Shown in pieces: positions 24,576-32,272 of a DNA stretch of 46,825 nt. The stretch spans positions 1 to 46,825 of the forward strand of contig SKJJ01000147.1 in the NCBI GenBank assembly GCA_007115975.1, given 5' to 3'. Under the pieces are notes generated by a model, which was not told the DNA's origin, made no database searches, and worked only from the letters and a program-made list of their open reading frames with translations. How positions within the stretch are numbered: position 1 is the first letter of the stretch; every line of letters begins with the position of its first letter. Made by a program: the position numbers and the translations under genes. Source of the DNA: Chitinispirillum sp. (lineage in GTDB: Bacteria; Fibrobacterota; Chitinivibrionia; Chitinivibrionales; Chitinispirillaceae).

Positions 24576-24965
24576 TTAACGTTTTGAGAATTGGAATCTT
24601 CTGCGGGCACCGGCCTGACCGTACTTTTTACGTTCAACAACCCGGGAATCTCGTGTAAGAAAACCACTCTTACGCATCTGTTTCTGATTGTTTTCATCAA
24701 TTGAAGCCAAAGCACGTGAAATACCAAGTCTTATTGCCCCTGATTGACCACTTAATCCACCACCTTTAACCCTGGCAACGACATCGAAACTCTCAGAAGC
24801 CTGAAGAACGGCAAGAGGCTGCTCAACATCCATAACCAGTACATCACTTTTTAAATAATCGAGAATCGGTTTGCCATTAATGATTCTTTGGCCGTTTCCG
24901 GGCTTAAGAATAACCGATGCTATCGCATTTTTGCGCTTTCCTGTGGCAGAAAATCTGTTTTCCAA
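24576..24965 (-). CDS. rpsI: 30S ribosomal protein S9 (TTG start)
   Basis: The 129-residue protein has the S9 features Thr-Gly-Lys-Arg-Lys-x-Ala-x-Ala, Val-Lys-Gly-Gly-Gly-Leu-Ser-Gly-Gln-x-Gly-Ala-Ile-Arg-x-Gly-Ile-Ser-Arg-Ala-Leu and the invariant C-terminal Phe-Ser-Lys-Arg tail that reaches the P-site tRNA. The only start that keeps the N-terminus is TTG at 24965, with AGAGGAG eight bases upstream; no ATG or GTG lies in a suitable place. It follows rplM by 34 bases, the universal rplM-rpsI pair. Confidence 0.95.
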   Translation of the reverse strand: MENRFSATGKRKNAIASVILKPGNGQRIINGKPILDYLKSDVLVMDVEQPLAVLQASESFDVVARVKGGGLSGQSGAIRLGISRALASIDENNQKQMRKSGFLTRDSRVVERKKYGQAGARRRFQFSKR

Positions 24966-24999
24966 ATTTAGGACTCCTCTTATGTGGACTCAAAAAGGG

Positions 25000-25428
25000 T
25001 TACAATTTCAACTCTTTTGGCTGCTGTGCAGCGTGTGAATGACTTGAACCGCTATAAACGTGCAGTTTTCTCATTATTGCTCTTCCTCGGGCATTCTTTG
25101 GAACCATACCGTGAACAGCGTGGATGATCACCTGCGTAGAATCCTTTTCCATCTGCTCCTTAAAGCTCCTTGTTTTTCCGCCGCCGGGATACTGGGAGTG
25201 GCGAAAATACTCTTTGGTCTCTGCTTTATTCCCCGAGAGCACAACCTTGTCGGCGTTCACGATGATAAGATTGTCTCCATGGTCCTGATTTGGTGAATAA
25301 GCAACCTTTTCTTTTCCAATAAGTAACTGTGCGGCCTTTGATGCCAGTCTTCCCAGTGGCTGGTCAGTTGCATCAACTACAAACCAGTCTCTTTCTATTG
25401 ACTTGGTGTCAACAACTACGGTTTTCAT
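25000..25428 (-). CDS. rplM: 50S ribosomal protein L13
   Basis: The 142-residue L13 protein is a core large-subunit component. Visible motifs are Arg-Asp-Trp-Phe-Val-Val-Asp-Ala-x-Asp-Gln-Pro-Leu-Gly-Arg-Leu-Ala-Ser, Gly-Asp-Asn-Leu-Ile-Ile-Val-Asn-Ala-Asp-Lys-Val and Met-Val-Pro-Lys-Asn-Ala-Arg-Gly-Arg. I start it at ATG 25428 because GAGGA lies eight bases upstream and the N-terminus then matches other L13 proteins. A further ATG 15 bases upstream would contain that site. A good promoter precedes it, so it likely begins the ribosomal operon. Confidence 0.96.
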   Translation of the reverse strand: MKTVVVDTKSIERDWFVVDATDQPLGRLASKAAQLLIGKEKVAYSPNQDHGDNLIIVNADKVVLSGNKAETKEYFRHSQYPGGGKTRSFKEQMEKDSTQVIIHAVHGMVPKNARGRAIMRKLHVYSGSSHSHAAQQPKELKL

Positions 25429-25472
25429 GGTTTTATTCCTCATTATGCATTATTTGTACGAATAGTCTATGG

Positions 25473-25502
25473 AATATATAAAAAAAAGGATTATCAAGTC
25501 AA
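25473..25502 (-). promoter_or_regulatory. Promoter of the rplM-rpsI-rpsB operon
   Basis: On the minus strand TTGACT (25502-25497) and TATATT (25478-25473) are 18 bases apart, 45 bases before the rplM ATG. The intervening run of T is typical of strong bacterial promoters. Confidence 0.6.
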
Positions 25503-25565
25503 CAGATTATAACTTTTATTGAAAAAAAATACTCCGGCAATTTCTACTGCAATTAATAAGAACAC

Positions 25566-25594
25566 TTGTATCAGAGTCATTATTATTGTACAAT
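25566..25594 (+). promoter_or_regulatory. Promoter of the small membrane-protein gene at 25640
   Basis: TTGTAT (25566-25571) and TACAAT (25589-25594) are exactly 17 bases apart, 45 bases before the ATG at 25640. It diverges from the rplM promoter. Confidence 0.55.
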
Positions 25595-25639
25595 AGAGTC
25601 GTAATTTCTTTATCACCATCATAACGGGGAGTGTGCTGG

Positions 25640-25843
25640 ATGCAAATTGGTGAACTCAGTCTGTTCGCGCTGGCCATTGTTGCTTTTTCTGTCCTTTGTC
25701 TGCTTATATTTCTGTCCTGTTTTAAAATGCCACCCTCTTTTAGTAACCGGGAGCAGGTACGCAGGGATTTGAGGTTACGGATCATCCAACGCAACATCAG
25801 AGAAAAAGAACATCCTGCAGGTGAGCAGGAACAAGAGCGGTGA
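25640..25843 (+). CDS. Small single-pass membrane protein, unknown function
   Basis: The ATG at 25640 has GGGGAG eight bases upstream and a promoter-like sequence before that. The 67-residue product has one hydrophobic segment (about 6-28, Leu-Phe-Ala-Leu-Ala-Ile-Val-Ala-Phe). A charged cytoplasmic-type tail follows, with Arg-Arg-Asp-Leu-Arg-Leu-Arg-Ile-Ile-Gln-Arg and an Arg/Glu-rich end. I recognise no family. It ends two bases before the convergent HDOD gene, leaving no room for a terminator. Confidence 0.55.
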   Translation: MQIGELSLFALAIVAFSVLCLLIFLSCFKMPPSFSNREQVRRDLRLRIIQRNIREKEHPAGEQEQER

Positions 25844-25845
25844 TA

Positions 25846-26721
25846 TCAGACCATCTGTATGAATATATTTGCCTTTTGAGTCTCTTTGCCGATCATTTCA
25901 AAAAGAGCGAGAAGTGAAGCACTGTTTAATCCAAGGTTGCGCCAGACCCCATCGTTCATAAGCGGAACCAGTGCATCGCCACCATTGCCGTAGTCAAGGG
26001 CCCTGACAAAAATGTCCGCGCAGTGCACCACTGCGATAACACTGTAGTTTTCCTGGGTACTTACGGGATTGTGATGAAACGCGATGGCATCGTTAAGGTG
26101 AGATGGCAGTTTCCATTTATGAGCCAGTTCACTGCCGATCTCCTGGTGGGTATAATTGAAAAGTCTCTTTTCACACGCATAAAAAAGCATCCTGTTTTCT
26201 TTGGCGTAGTGGATCACCTGCTGAAAGTCTTCTGCCATATACTGATGGAGAATGATTTTTCCGATGTCATGAATAAGACCGGCAGTGAAACACTCCTCAC
26301 TGTTTGCCAGTCCGATTTGCTTGGCAATACACTTCGCAGCAGCCCCACATGCTATAGAGTGGAGCCAGAACTGTTCGGGGCTGAAACATTCCGTTTTGTT
26401 GCCGTTTTGTTTGAACGTGTCGAGAATAGAAGCGGTCAAGACAATATTCTTAACTGTTGCAAAACCGAGGATAACAACAGCATGGGTTATTGATCCGATC
26501 TTCCCCGGAAATCCGTAAAATGCTGAGTTGACTAGACGGAGTACCTTTGAAGCCAGGGCCTGATCTGCAGTGATAGCTTTACCAACTTCTTCAGCAGATG
26601 TTTTTGGGTTTTGGAGCAGAACGGTCAGTCGCTCTACGACTTCCGGCAGCGTTGGAACAGAGTCGATAGCCTGTAATCTCTTGTCCAGAGGTGTGTGCTT
26701 ATCAGATGTCAGCTTGTTCAT
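25846..26721 (-). CDS. HDOD domain signalling protein
   Basis: The 291-residue protein is one HDOD domain, an HD-related output domain found in bacterial signalling and motility control. It shows Leu-Pro-x-Leu-Pro-like Val-Pro-Thr-Leu-Pro-Glu-Val (22-28), Ile-x-x-Asp-Gln-Ala-Leu-Ala-Ser-Lys-Val-Leu-Arg-Leu-Val-Asn-Ser-Ala-Phe-Tyr (about 49-68), Ile-Thr-His-Ala-Val-x-Ile-Leu-Gly, and His-Asp-Ile-Gly-Lys in the middle. The HD pair is retained at that last site, so residual hydrolase activity cannot be excluded, although most HDOD domains are inactive. Its start overlaps the end of the 106-residue gene (ATGA), so they act as a unit. Confidence 0.88.
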   Translation of the reverse strand: MNKLTSDKHTPLDKRLQAIDSVPTLPEVVERLTVLLQNPKTSAEEVGKAITADQALASKVLRLVNSAFYGFPGKIGSITHAVVILGFATVKNIVLTASILDTFKQNGNKTECFSPEQFWLHSIACGAAAKCIAKQIGLANSEECFTAGLIHDIGKIILHQYMAEDFQQVIHYAKENRMLFYACEKRLFNYTHQEIGSELAHKWKLPSHLNDAIAFHHNPVSTQENYSVIAVVHCADIFVRALDYGNGGDALVPLMNDGVWRNLGLNSASLLALFEMIGKETQKANIFIQMV

Positions 26722-27038
26722 TCACTATCTCTGTTAAGTTTATACTGCAAAGTTGCCGCAAAGATCTGTTTCATGACAGGGTTATCGATAACATCGCTAA
26801 ATTTTTCTATTAGCCCGGATTTGAACTCTTCCGGTGAGATACTACTCTCAGAAGTATCTTCATGGTCATCTTGTTCACCCTCGATATAAACAAAGTGTAT
26901 ATCCCAGTTTTTAAGCCTGCGTCCCATTGCCGGGGTCAATTCCACACCTTTGCTCAAAAGTATGTTGCCCGAAGGACCACATACCTCTCTTGCAAGGATA
27001 TGGCCATTTTGGATGTTGTCAGTGGCGGTTTTTTTCAT
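26718..27038 (-). CDS. Small HD-GYP-N-terminal-like (DUF3391-like) protein coupled to HDOD
   Basis: The 106-residue protein has a beta-rich first half: Gly-His-Ile-Leu-Ala-Arg-Glu-Val, Gly-Asn-Ile-Leu-Leu-Ser-Lys-Gly-Val-Glu-Leu-Thr, then Arg-Leu-Lys-Asn-Trp-Asp-Ile. It matches the pattern of N-terminal modules that precede HD-GYP domains. A short acidic linker and a helical C-terminus follow. Here it stands as a separate gene whose stop overlaps the HDOD start by four bases. It may be a partner or regulatory subunit of the HDOD protein; that is inference. Confidence 0.6.
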   Translation of the reverse strand: MKKTATDNIQNGHILAREVCGPSGNILLSKGVELTPAMGRRLKNWDIHFVYIEGEQDDHEDTSESSISPEEFKSGLIEKFSDVIDNPVMKQIFAATLQYKLNRDSE

Positions 27039-27218
27039 AATCGATTGTTAACGTCTTGCTGCTGCAATATACTGTTTTATATGTTGTAAATTGAATTCCA
27101 GCAAACTGTTGAATTTTATCAGATATTTTGTTATCACAACACTTATAATATATTTAAGGGGGTAACTCTTTTCAAAAAAATCAGATGCTTATTGTTGTTG
27201 ATGTCAAGGGATCGTTTA

Positions 27219-28418
27219 ATGAAGCATAGATGGGTAACTGCAGTACTCCGACGGACAGGGTTTGTGGCAAGGGTGATTGAAAGACCTCTATCTCTGATTG
27301 TCGCACTTTGTGTGGTGTTTCTCTGGGCAGGGCCGGCATTTCCCCAAGTCGACTTAACCCGGATCGGATGGAGAAGAGCTGATCCGGGAGTAATCATTAC
27401 CATCGTTACAGTATTTACATCGGGGTTGTTGTTTCTTCTGGTCCTGCATGTAAAGGCAAGTGCAAAGATCAAAAAGGATTCCCTGGAAGCATCGGTACAA
27501 CTTTTTGATACTATGGTATACAATGCCAATATCACCGATCTGGAGCAGCAACGCCTGCGCAGTTTGCTTGAATATGAGAATGTAAAAGCGCTGCAGATTG
27601 TTTTTCAGTCCATAAGCCTTTTTGAGCGGTGTATCCACTCATACATAAGAGAGTTCAGGAAACGTTCCCCTTCACAGGAAATCCTTCAGTACGAAGATGA
27701 GCTCCTTGGCAGTATCAGAAAAAAACTGGGGTATAACTATCTGCCCTATGAGCACCCTTTGGTTTCGACCAGAAATATTGGAATAGGGCAATTAGTTTCT
27801 GTTGTAAATTCCGATAACAGGTCGGTATTGATTCAAAAGGCTGTTTTGGTGAAAAATCAGGAGTTCTCATTCACTGTTCAGTACAATACTGAAAAAGAGG
27901 ATGTTGTTCACATTGCCGCCGGCTCTCCTGTAAACATTGTTTTTACCCGTCATAGCGATGGAACGTATGCTGTTTCAGCCAGGGTATTAAGTTGTGGCTC
28001 CGGAAATTTTGTTCTGGAGCATTCAATGGATTTAAAAAGAAATCAGCTCAGAAATCACATAAGGGTGGAGGTCAACTTCTCTCTTAAATTCCGGCTGATA
28101 AAAACAGTGAATGAGGATCTCAAGCCACTGTGCAATAAGATCTCTCAAGGGCGTATCACTGACATAAGTGGAGGGGGAATCAGCTTTTTGTTTGAACGGG
28201 CCCTTAACCCAGGAGATATAGTATTGTTGACAATTCCACTGCCGGAGGGGTCTGTTAGTGGGGTCAGTGCAAAAATTTTAAGAGTGTCACTGGTGGAGGG
28301 AAAAACATCGGTCCGCTATAAGCATCATGCACAATTTGTCCCTATTGATACCAGAGACAGAGAAAAAATTGTCCATTTTGTATTTGAAAAACAGCGACTG
28401 ATCAACCAAATGAGGTGA
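27219..28418 (+). CDS. Membrane-anchored PilZ-domain c-di-GMP receptor
   Basis: The ATG at 27219 has AAGGGA nine bases upstream; earlier in-frame TTG and ATG codons lack a site. The 399-residue product has two hydrophobic segments (about 24-42 and 58-80), a helical middle (90-170), a YcgR-N-like beta part, and a C-terminal PilZ domain. The c-di-GMP-binding motif Arg278-x-x-x-Arg282 and Asp-Ile-Ser-Gly-Gly-Gly near 315-320 are intact, so it should bind the nucleotide. It lies upstream of pilMNOPQ on the same strand, which suggests it links c-di-GMP to pilus function or surface behaviour. Confidence 0.85.
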   Translation: MKHRWVTAVLRRTGFVARVIERPLSLIVALCVVFLWAGPAFPQVDLTRIGWRRADPGVIITIVTVFTSGLLFLLVLHVKASAKIKKDSLEASVQLFDTMVYNANITDLEQQRLRSLLEYENVKALQIVFQSISLFERCIHSYIREFRKRSPSQEILQYEDELLGSIRKKLGYNYLPYEHPLVSTRNIGIGQLVSVVNSDNRSVLIQKAVLVKNQEFSFTVQYNTEKEDVVHIAAGSPVNIVFTRHSDGTYAVSARVLSCGSGNFVLEHSMDLKRNQLRNHIRVEVNFSLKFRLIKTVNEDLKPLCNKISQGRITDISGGGISFLFERALNPGDIVLLTIPLPEGSVSGVSAKILRVSLVEGKTSVRYKHHAQFVPIDTRDREKIVHFVFEKQRLINQMR

Positions 28419-28535
28419 TTGTTGGTGAACCGCCGGATGGGTTTTTGAAAAAAACTGCAAATAGGTGTTGAAAAGTAAATTTTAAAATATCATAATAACT
28501 GTAAATACATTTGGTTTTTGGGAAAGATTGCAACC

Positions 28536-28985
28536 ATGGTTTGTACAGAAAAAACAACAGCAGTTACAAGCGATAACAGGATAATGTGCAGTTGTAAAGG
28601 TGGTGTTTCGCTGCGGGTATGTTTGGCGTTGGTGACACTTCTTGCTGTTGGGGCTCTTATATTCGTGGCACTTGACACATTCTCCAAACGTCAGGATGAA
28701 CATCACCGTAAAGCTGTTCATATGAGTGAACAGGGGCTTGAGAGATCCCTTCAGCGATTTGGGATGTCACACTGGACATGGAAAGATGGGTTTGAAAGGA
28801 CCTACGTCGATGAGGATGAGAGCGAATGGTATGAGGTAACTATACAGGAGATTCAAGAGGATGGCACCGCATTACTTGTCTTTGAATCTACCGGTGGAAG
28901 TGGAGGGGTTAGAAATGTTATTCGAAGGGCATTTGAGTTGGTGGTAGAGGAGGGTGATACGCTGTGGCGCCCAAGAACCTTCTAA
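28536..28985 (+). CDS. Single-pass membrane protein upstream of the pilus operon
   Basis: From the ATG at 28536 (GGGAAAG upstream) the product is 149 residues: about 25 polar residues, one membrane segment (about 27-48), and a soluble domain of about 95 residues rich in Glu and Trp. The N-terminus lacks a type IV prepilin Gly-Phe-x-x-x-Glu cleavage motif, so it is not an ordinary pilin, though its size and shape recall minor pilins. I do not recognise the family. It is 81 bases before pilM but separated by a promoter-like sequence. Confidence 0.6.
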   Translation: MVCTEKTTAVTSDNRIMCSCKGGVSLRVCLALVTLLAVGALIFVALDTFSKRQDEHHRKAVHMSEQGLERSLQRFGMSHWTWKDGFERTYVDEDESEWYEVTIQEIQEDGTALLVFESTGGSGGVRNVIRRAFELVVEEGDTLWRPRTF

Positions 28986-29009
28986 GTTTTTTTAATAGTT
29001 TATAACTTT

Positions 29010-29037
29010 TTTACCTGACAATGATATAAATTATAAC
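29010..29037 (+). promoter_or_regulatory. Candidate promoter of pilMNOPQ
   Basis: TTTACC (29010-29015) and TATAAC (29032-29037) are 16 bases apart, ending 29 bases before the pilM ATG, in an AT-rich stretch. It is an ordinary match, not a strong one. Confidence 0.3.
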
Positions 29038-29066
29038 AATTGTAACTTTCATAAGCTTGGACCTAT

Positions 29067-30134
29067 ATGAGTTTCCTTAAAAAATTACAAGGACAGAATT
29101 CGTCGGTTGGTTTGGATATCGGTAACCGGTCGTTGAAACTGGTTAAGCTTTGTACCACAAAAGATGGGTACACACTTGAGGCTACCGGTATTAAAGAACT
29201 TGCACCGGGTACAATCGAGGGCAGTGAAATCAAGAAACGCGATGCATTGATTGAGGCAATTACAACACTGGTGAATCAGTGTGATCCCTCGATTGTTGAA
29301 GTTGTAATATCAATGTCGGGGCATGGGATCATTACCGATAAGATAGTATTCAAGATTAATCCCGATGATGATGAGGAGGAGGTGATTCTCTTCGAGGCAG
29401 CTCAGAGGAGTCCCTTTGATGCCGAAGATATTACCCTTGATTACAAAATACTCCGCAGATTTCCAGAATCCAATGAGATAGAAGTGCTGCTTGTTGCTGC
29501 AAAAAATGATCTGATGCAGAACTACATCGATTTACTCTACGACGCAGGGCTCAAACCAACAATCGTTGATGTGGATGCCTTTGCAATTACCAACTGTTAT
29601 TCAATGGAGTGCGCCGGATTATCTGATACCGGCACTGTCGCTCTTCTTAACATCGGTCACGACCTTACCAATGTTACTTTTATCAAGGACGGTGTTTACC
29701 ATTCAACCCGTGATATAGCCACTGCCGGTGAGTTTTTTAACCGCACGCTTCAGAGAAATCTTGGACTAAGCAGTGAAGAGGCCCTGCTTGCGATAAAGGG
29801 AAGAACAACCACCAGTATCGATATGAATATGCTTAAACAGAGTGTGGAGTTTGCCGCAGAGGAGCTCTCTTCCGGAATAGATCTGGCTTTTTCCTACTAC
29901 AAAAGTTCTGAAAAAAATGATACCGTTGATAAAATCGTACTCTCCGGTGGTGGGGCTTATATACCAAGCCTTACCTCCTTTCTTGAAAACAGACATCAGA
30001 CAAAGGTGCAAGTGTCCAATCCACTTGCCTTTGTAGATTACAACCCGGATCTTTTTGGTAGTGTTGATCCTCAGAGCATATCTGCTCTTCTAAGTGTTGC
30101 ATTCGGGTTAGCATTAAGGAAGGTAGAAAGCTGA
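29067..30134 (+). CDS. pilM: Type IV pilus inner-membrane platform protein PilM
   Basis: The 355-residue protein is an actin-like ATP-binding cytoplasmic component of the pilus alignment complex. It has the phosphate-1 motif Val-Gly-Leu-Asp-Ile-Gly-Asn-Arg-Ser-Leu-Lys (14-24), Pro-Phe-Asp-Ala-Glu-Asp-Ile, and Leu-Ser-Gly-Gly-Gly-Ala-Tyr-Ile-Pro near the C-terminus, all typical of PilM. It binds the N-terminal tail of PilN, encoded next. Its TGA overlaps the pilN ATG by one base. Confidence 0.95.
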   Translation: MSFLKKLQGQNSSVGLDIGNRSLKLVKLCTTKDGYTLEATGIKELAPGTIEGSEIKKRDALIEAITTLVNQCDPSIVEVVISMSGHGIITDKIVFKINPDDDEEEVILFEAAQRSPFDAEDITLDYKILRRFPESNEIEVLLVAAKNDLMQNYIDLLYDAGLKPTIVDVDAFAITNCYSMECAGLSDTGTVALLNIGHDLTNVTFIKDGVYHSTRDIATAGEFFNRTLQRNLGLSSEEALLAIKGRTTTSIDMNMLKQSVEFAAEELSSGIDLAFSYYKSSEKNDTVDKIVLSGGGAYIPSLTSFLENRHQTKVQVSNPLAFVDYNPDLFGSVDPQSISALLSVAFGLALRKVES

Positions 30135-30724
30135 TGATCGAACGGATAGAAGTAAATCTGCTTCCTGCTGAGTATCGGATTCACTCCAAATCATTGCGCC
30201 TTACAAGGGATGTTGTATACTCGGCGCTTGGATTGATTGTTCTGTTTATCGGTGTTGCTGCAGCGCATGTGGTGATTCATAGTCGCATAGATCAACTTGA
30301 TGACGAAATTGACTATCTGGATAGATCATTAAGGCAAAATGCACACATACAGAGGGAAATTAACAGCCTTCGCAGGGATAATCTGGAAATTGCTGATAAA
30401 ATTGTTGCTCTTGAGAGAATAAATGTTAACAGAGAGAAGTGGGTTCGTTTGATGGAGATGTTCTCACGGCGCCTGCCCAAACTCACCTATCTTGTCTCCC
30501 TAAGAGAGGAGCCCGGTTCAAGGCTGAGAATCGAGGGCAGGACATATGTTTTCCCTGAAGTGGCAAATTACATGTCAAGCTTAAAGGAAGAGGATTATAT
30601 CTCATCTATAGAACTGTCTGACATTGAGATAAACCGAAATTCAAGAGAGTATCGTTTTGTGTTTGTATGTCAGCTGGACTCTGATGCCATGCTGAGTACA
30701 GCGCCAAAAAAGGGTGTGCAGTAA
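30134..30724 (+). CDS. pilN: Type IV pilus assembly protein PilN
   Basis: The 196-residue inner-membrane protein has the PilM-binding tail Asn8-Leu-Leu-Pro11, one membrane segment (27-48), a coiled coil (about 50-100) and a small ferredoxin-like periplasmic domain (about 110-185) with Leu-x-Ile-Glu-Gly-x-x-x. It dimerises with PilO to link the cytoplasmic platform to the periplasm. Start and stop codons overlap those of pilM and pilO by one base each, so the operon is tightly coupled. Confidence 0.92.
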   Translation: MIERIEVNLLPAEYRIHSKSLRLTRDVVYSALGLIVLFIGVAAAHVVIHSRIDQLDDEIDYLDRSLRQNAHIQREINSLRRDNLEIADKIVALERINVNREKWVRLMEMFSRRLPKLTYLVSLREEPGSRLRIEGRTYVFPEVANYMSSLKEEDYISSIELSDIEINRNSREYRFVFVCQLDSDAMLSTAPKKGVQ

Positions 30725-31317
30725 TGAATAAATCCAAGCTTAATCTGCAAAATCCCACCATCAGAAATCCTCTGATTGCACTTGCTGTTGCGCTTGCTTT
30801 GGGGTATTTGTGGTATTCTCAGTCGTACAAGGAAGCACAGGCAACTCTTCAGAACAAGCTTACTACCAAGGAACAAAAGGAGTCTGAACTCAGGACAATC
30901 CTTGCCCTTCGGCCACAGCTTGAGACGCTTAGAGCCGAGAAGGTGAATGCTGAAAAAAGACTGGACTCCCTTAGGGCAATTTTTCCCGATCACCGACAGG
31001 TTCCCCGGCTTGTAAGAGACCTGTCATCGGTTGCCAGAGCCAGCAGTATAGTTACCACCAAATTTAATCCCATTCCGGAAGTTGAACAGGAATTTCATAT
31101 TGAAAACCGCTATAATGTAGCAGTGAGCGGAATGTACCACAGTCTCGGAGAGTTTTATGCCTATCTGGCTAATTTCCCTCTTATCATCAACCTTAGTAAC
31201 GTAATAATATCGGCTAATCCGGGGTATCGTGATGCAATGGAGAGGGATGAGTATGATATGTTCTCAAGTTCGGTAATGGCAACATTTCAATTGACAACCT
31301 TTTCATCAAAACGCTGA
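30724..31317 (+). CDS. pilO: Type IV pilus assembly protein PilO
   Basis: The 197-residue protein has one N-terminal membrane segment (16-31), a coiled coil (about 35-85, Lys/Glu-rich) and a C-terminal domain with Val-Ser-Gly-x-Tyr-His-Ser-Leu-Gly-Glu-Phe-Tyr-Ala-Tyr-Leu-Ala-Asn-Phe-Pro, the PilO hallmark. It pairs with PilN and contacts PilP in the periplasm. The start overlaps the pilN TAA. Confidence 0.93.
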   Translation: MNKSKLNLQNPTIRNPLIALAVALALGYLWYSQSYKEAQATLQNKLTTKEQKESELRTILALRPQLETLRAEKVNAEKRLDSLRAIFPDHRQVPRLVRDLSSVARASSIVTTKFNPIPEVEQEFHIENRYNVAVSGMYHSLGEFYAYLANFPLIINLSNVIISANPGYRDAMERDEYDMFSSSVMATFQLTTFSSKR

Positions 31318-31319
31318 AA

Positions 31320-32261
31320 ATGAAAATGAAAATGAACAGATACAATCCAATGTTTAACCGCTTTTTGATTCTGATGATTATCTGCATGGTAAGCAATCTC
31401 CTTGGTGATGTTGCAACTATACGGGATATTAATCTTGTGGGAGAGAACAGAGGGCTGATGCTTGTCGTTAATGCTGATTCACCTCTCAAGGCGCAAGTCA
31501 ACCAACCATCACACAATGAATTCACCTCGCTTACCATTACAATTGATAACGCTAAGAGCGGCCTTGATTACTCTGATTTTGAGGGGCTTGAGAGCAGTCC
31601 GTTATCCCAACTTGTGGTCAAGGAAAACCAAAAAAACCGGCAGGTAAGTTTAGAGATGACCTTTCGTAAAAGGGTTAGAGGACCGGTAAGTTTAAGAGCG
31701 TTGGACAACCGTATAATGGTCCTGCTGACACAGGAGCCACAGAGCGGCTTTACCTGGGAGGCCACAGATCAAACAAGGCGAAAAAAGAGTGGTGAAACTG
31801 TCCAACAAAAAACAGTAGCAGAAGTCGCGAAACCGGTGCAGAAAATTTCACCTGAGAAGAGTGAGAAAGTGGATCTGCAGTTTGAGATTGCTCCAGAAGT
31901 TGCGCCATCTGCTCAACCAGTAGATAAAGAAGTGCAAGATACTAAAACTGCTATGGTCAAGTATAATGTTTACGGAAGAGATCCATTCGTTCCCATCGTT
32001 TTTGATACTTCTCAAACGTCTGAATTGCCAAGAGCACAGTCTTTGCGGTTGGTTGGAGTACTTGAGGATGAGCATGAGCGGATTGCTCTTTTGGAAAATT
32101 ACAGAGATCACAATCGTGCCTATGCACTCAGAGAAAATGATCCGGTTGATAATGGACGGATACTGCGTATTTACAGAGATAAAGTGGTGTTTTTAATACG
32201 GGATTTTGAAGTTTCACGTTCGTTTACGTTAAACCTCACAACCGATGCTAAACAAAGGTGA
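31320..32261 (+). CDS. pilP: PilP-like pilus protein with an added N-terminal AMIN domain
   Basis: The 313-residue protein starts with a signal or anchor segment (about 12-28). It is followed by a beta-rich domain (about 31-125) that I read as an AMIN domain, with the patterns Ile-Arg-Asp-Ile-Asn-Leu-Val and Leu-Arg-Ala-Leu-Asp-Asn-Arg-Ile-Met-Val. After a Lys/Val/Pro-rich linker (about 130-215) comes the PilP C-terminal domain with Tyr-Gly-Arg-Asp-Pro-Phe-Val-Pro and Leu-Arg-Leu-Val-Gly-Val-Leu. PilP bridges PilNO to the PilQ secretin; AMIN domains bind peptidoglycan and are usually part of PilQ. ATG codons occur three times in a row spaced by AAA with no clear ribosome site, so the start is uncertain by a few residues. 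Confidence 0.85.
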   Translation: MKMKMNRYNPMFNRFLILMIICMVSNLLGDVATIRDINLVGENRGLMLVVNADSPLKAQVNQPSHNEFTSLTITIDNAKSGLDYSDFEGLESSPLSQLVVKENQKNRQVSLEMTFRKRVRGPVSLRALDNRIMVLLTQEPQSGFTWEATDQTRRKKSGETVQQKTVAEVAKPVQKISPEKSEKVDLQFEIAPEVAPSAQPVDKEVQDTKTAMVKYNVYGRDPFVPIVFDTSQTSELPRAQSLRLVGVLEDEHERIALLENYRDHNRAYALRENDPVDNGRILRIYRDKVVFLIRDFEVSRSFTLNLTTDAKQR

Positions 32262-32272
32262 GGGGAAGAGAG

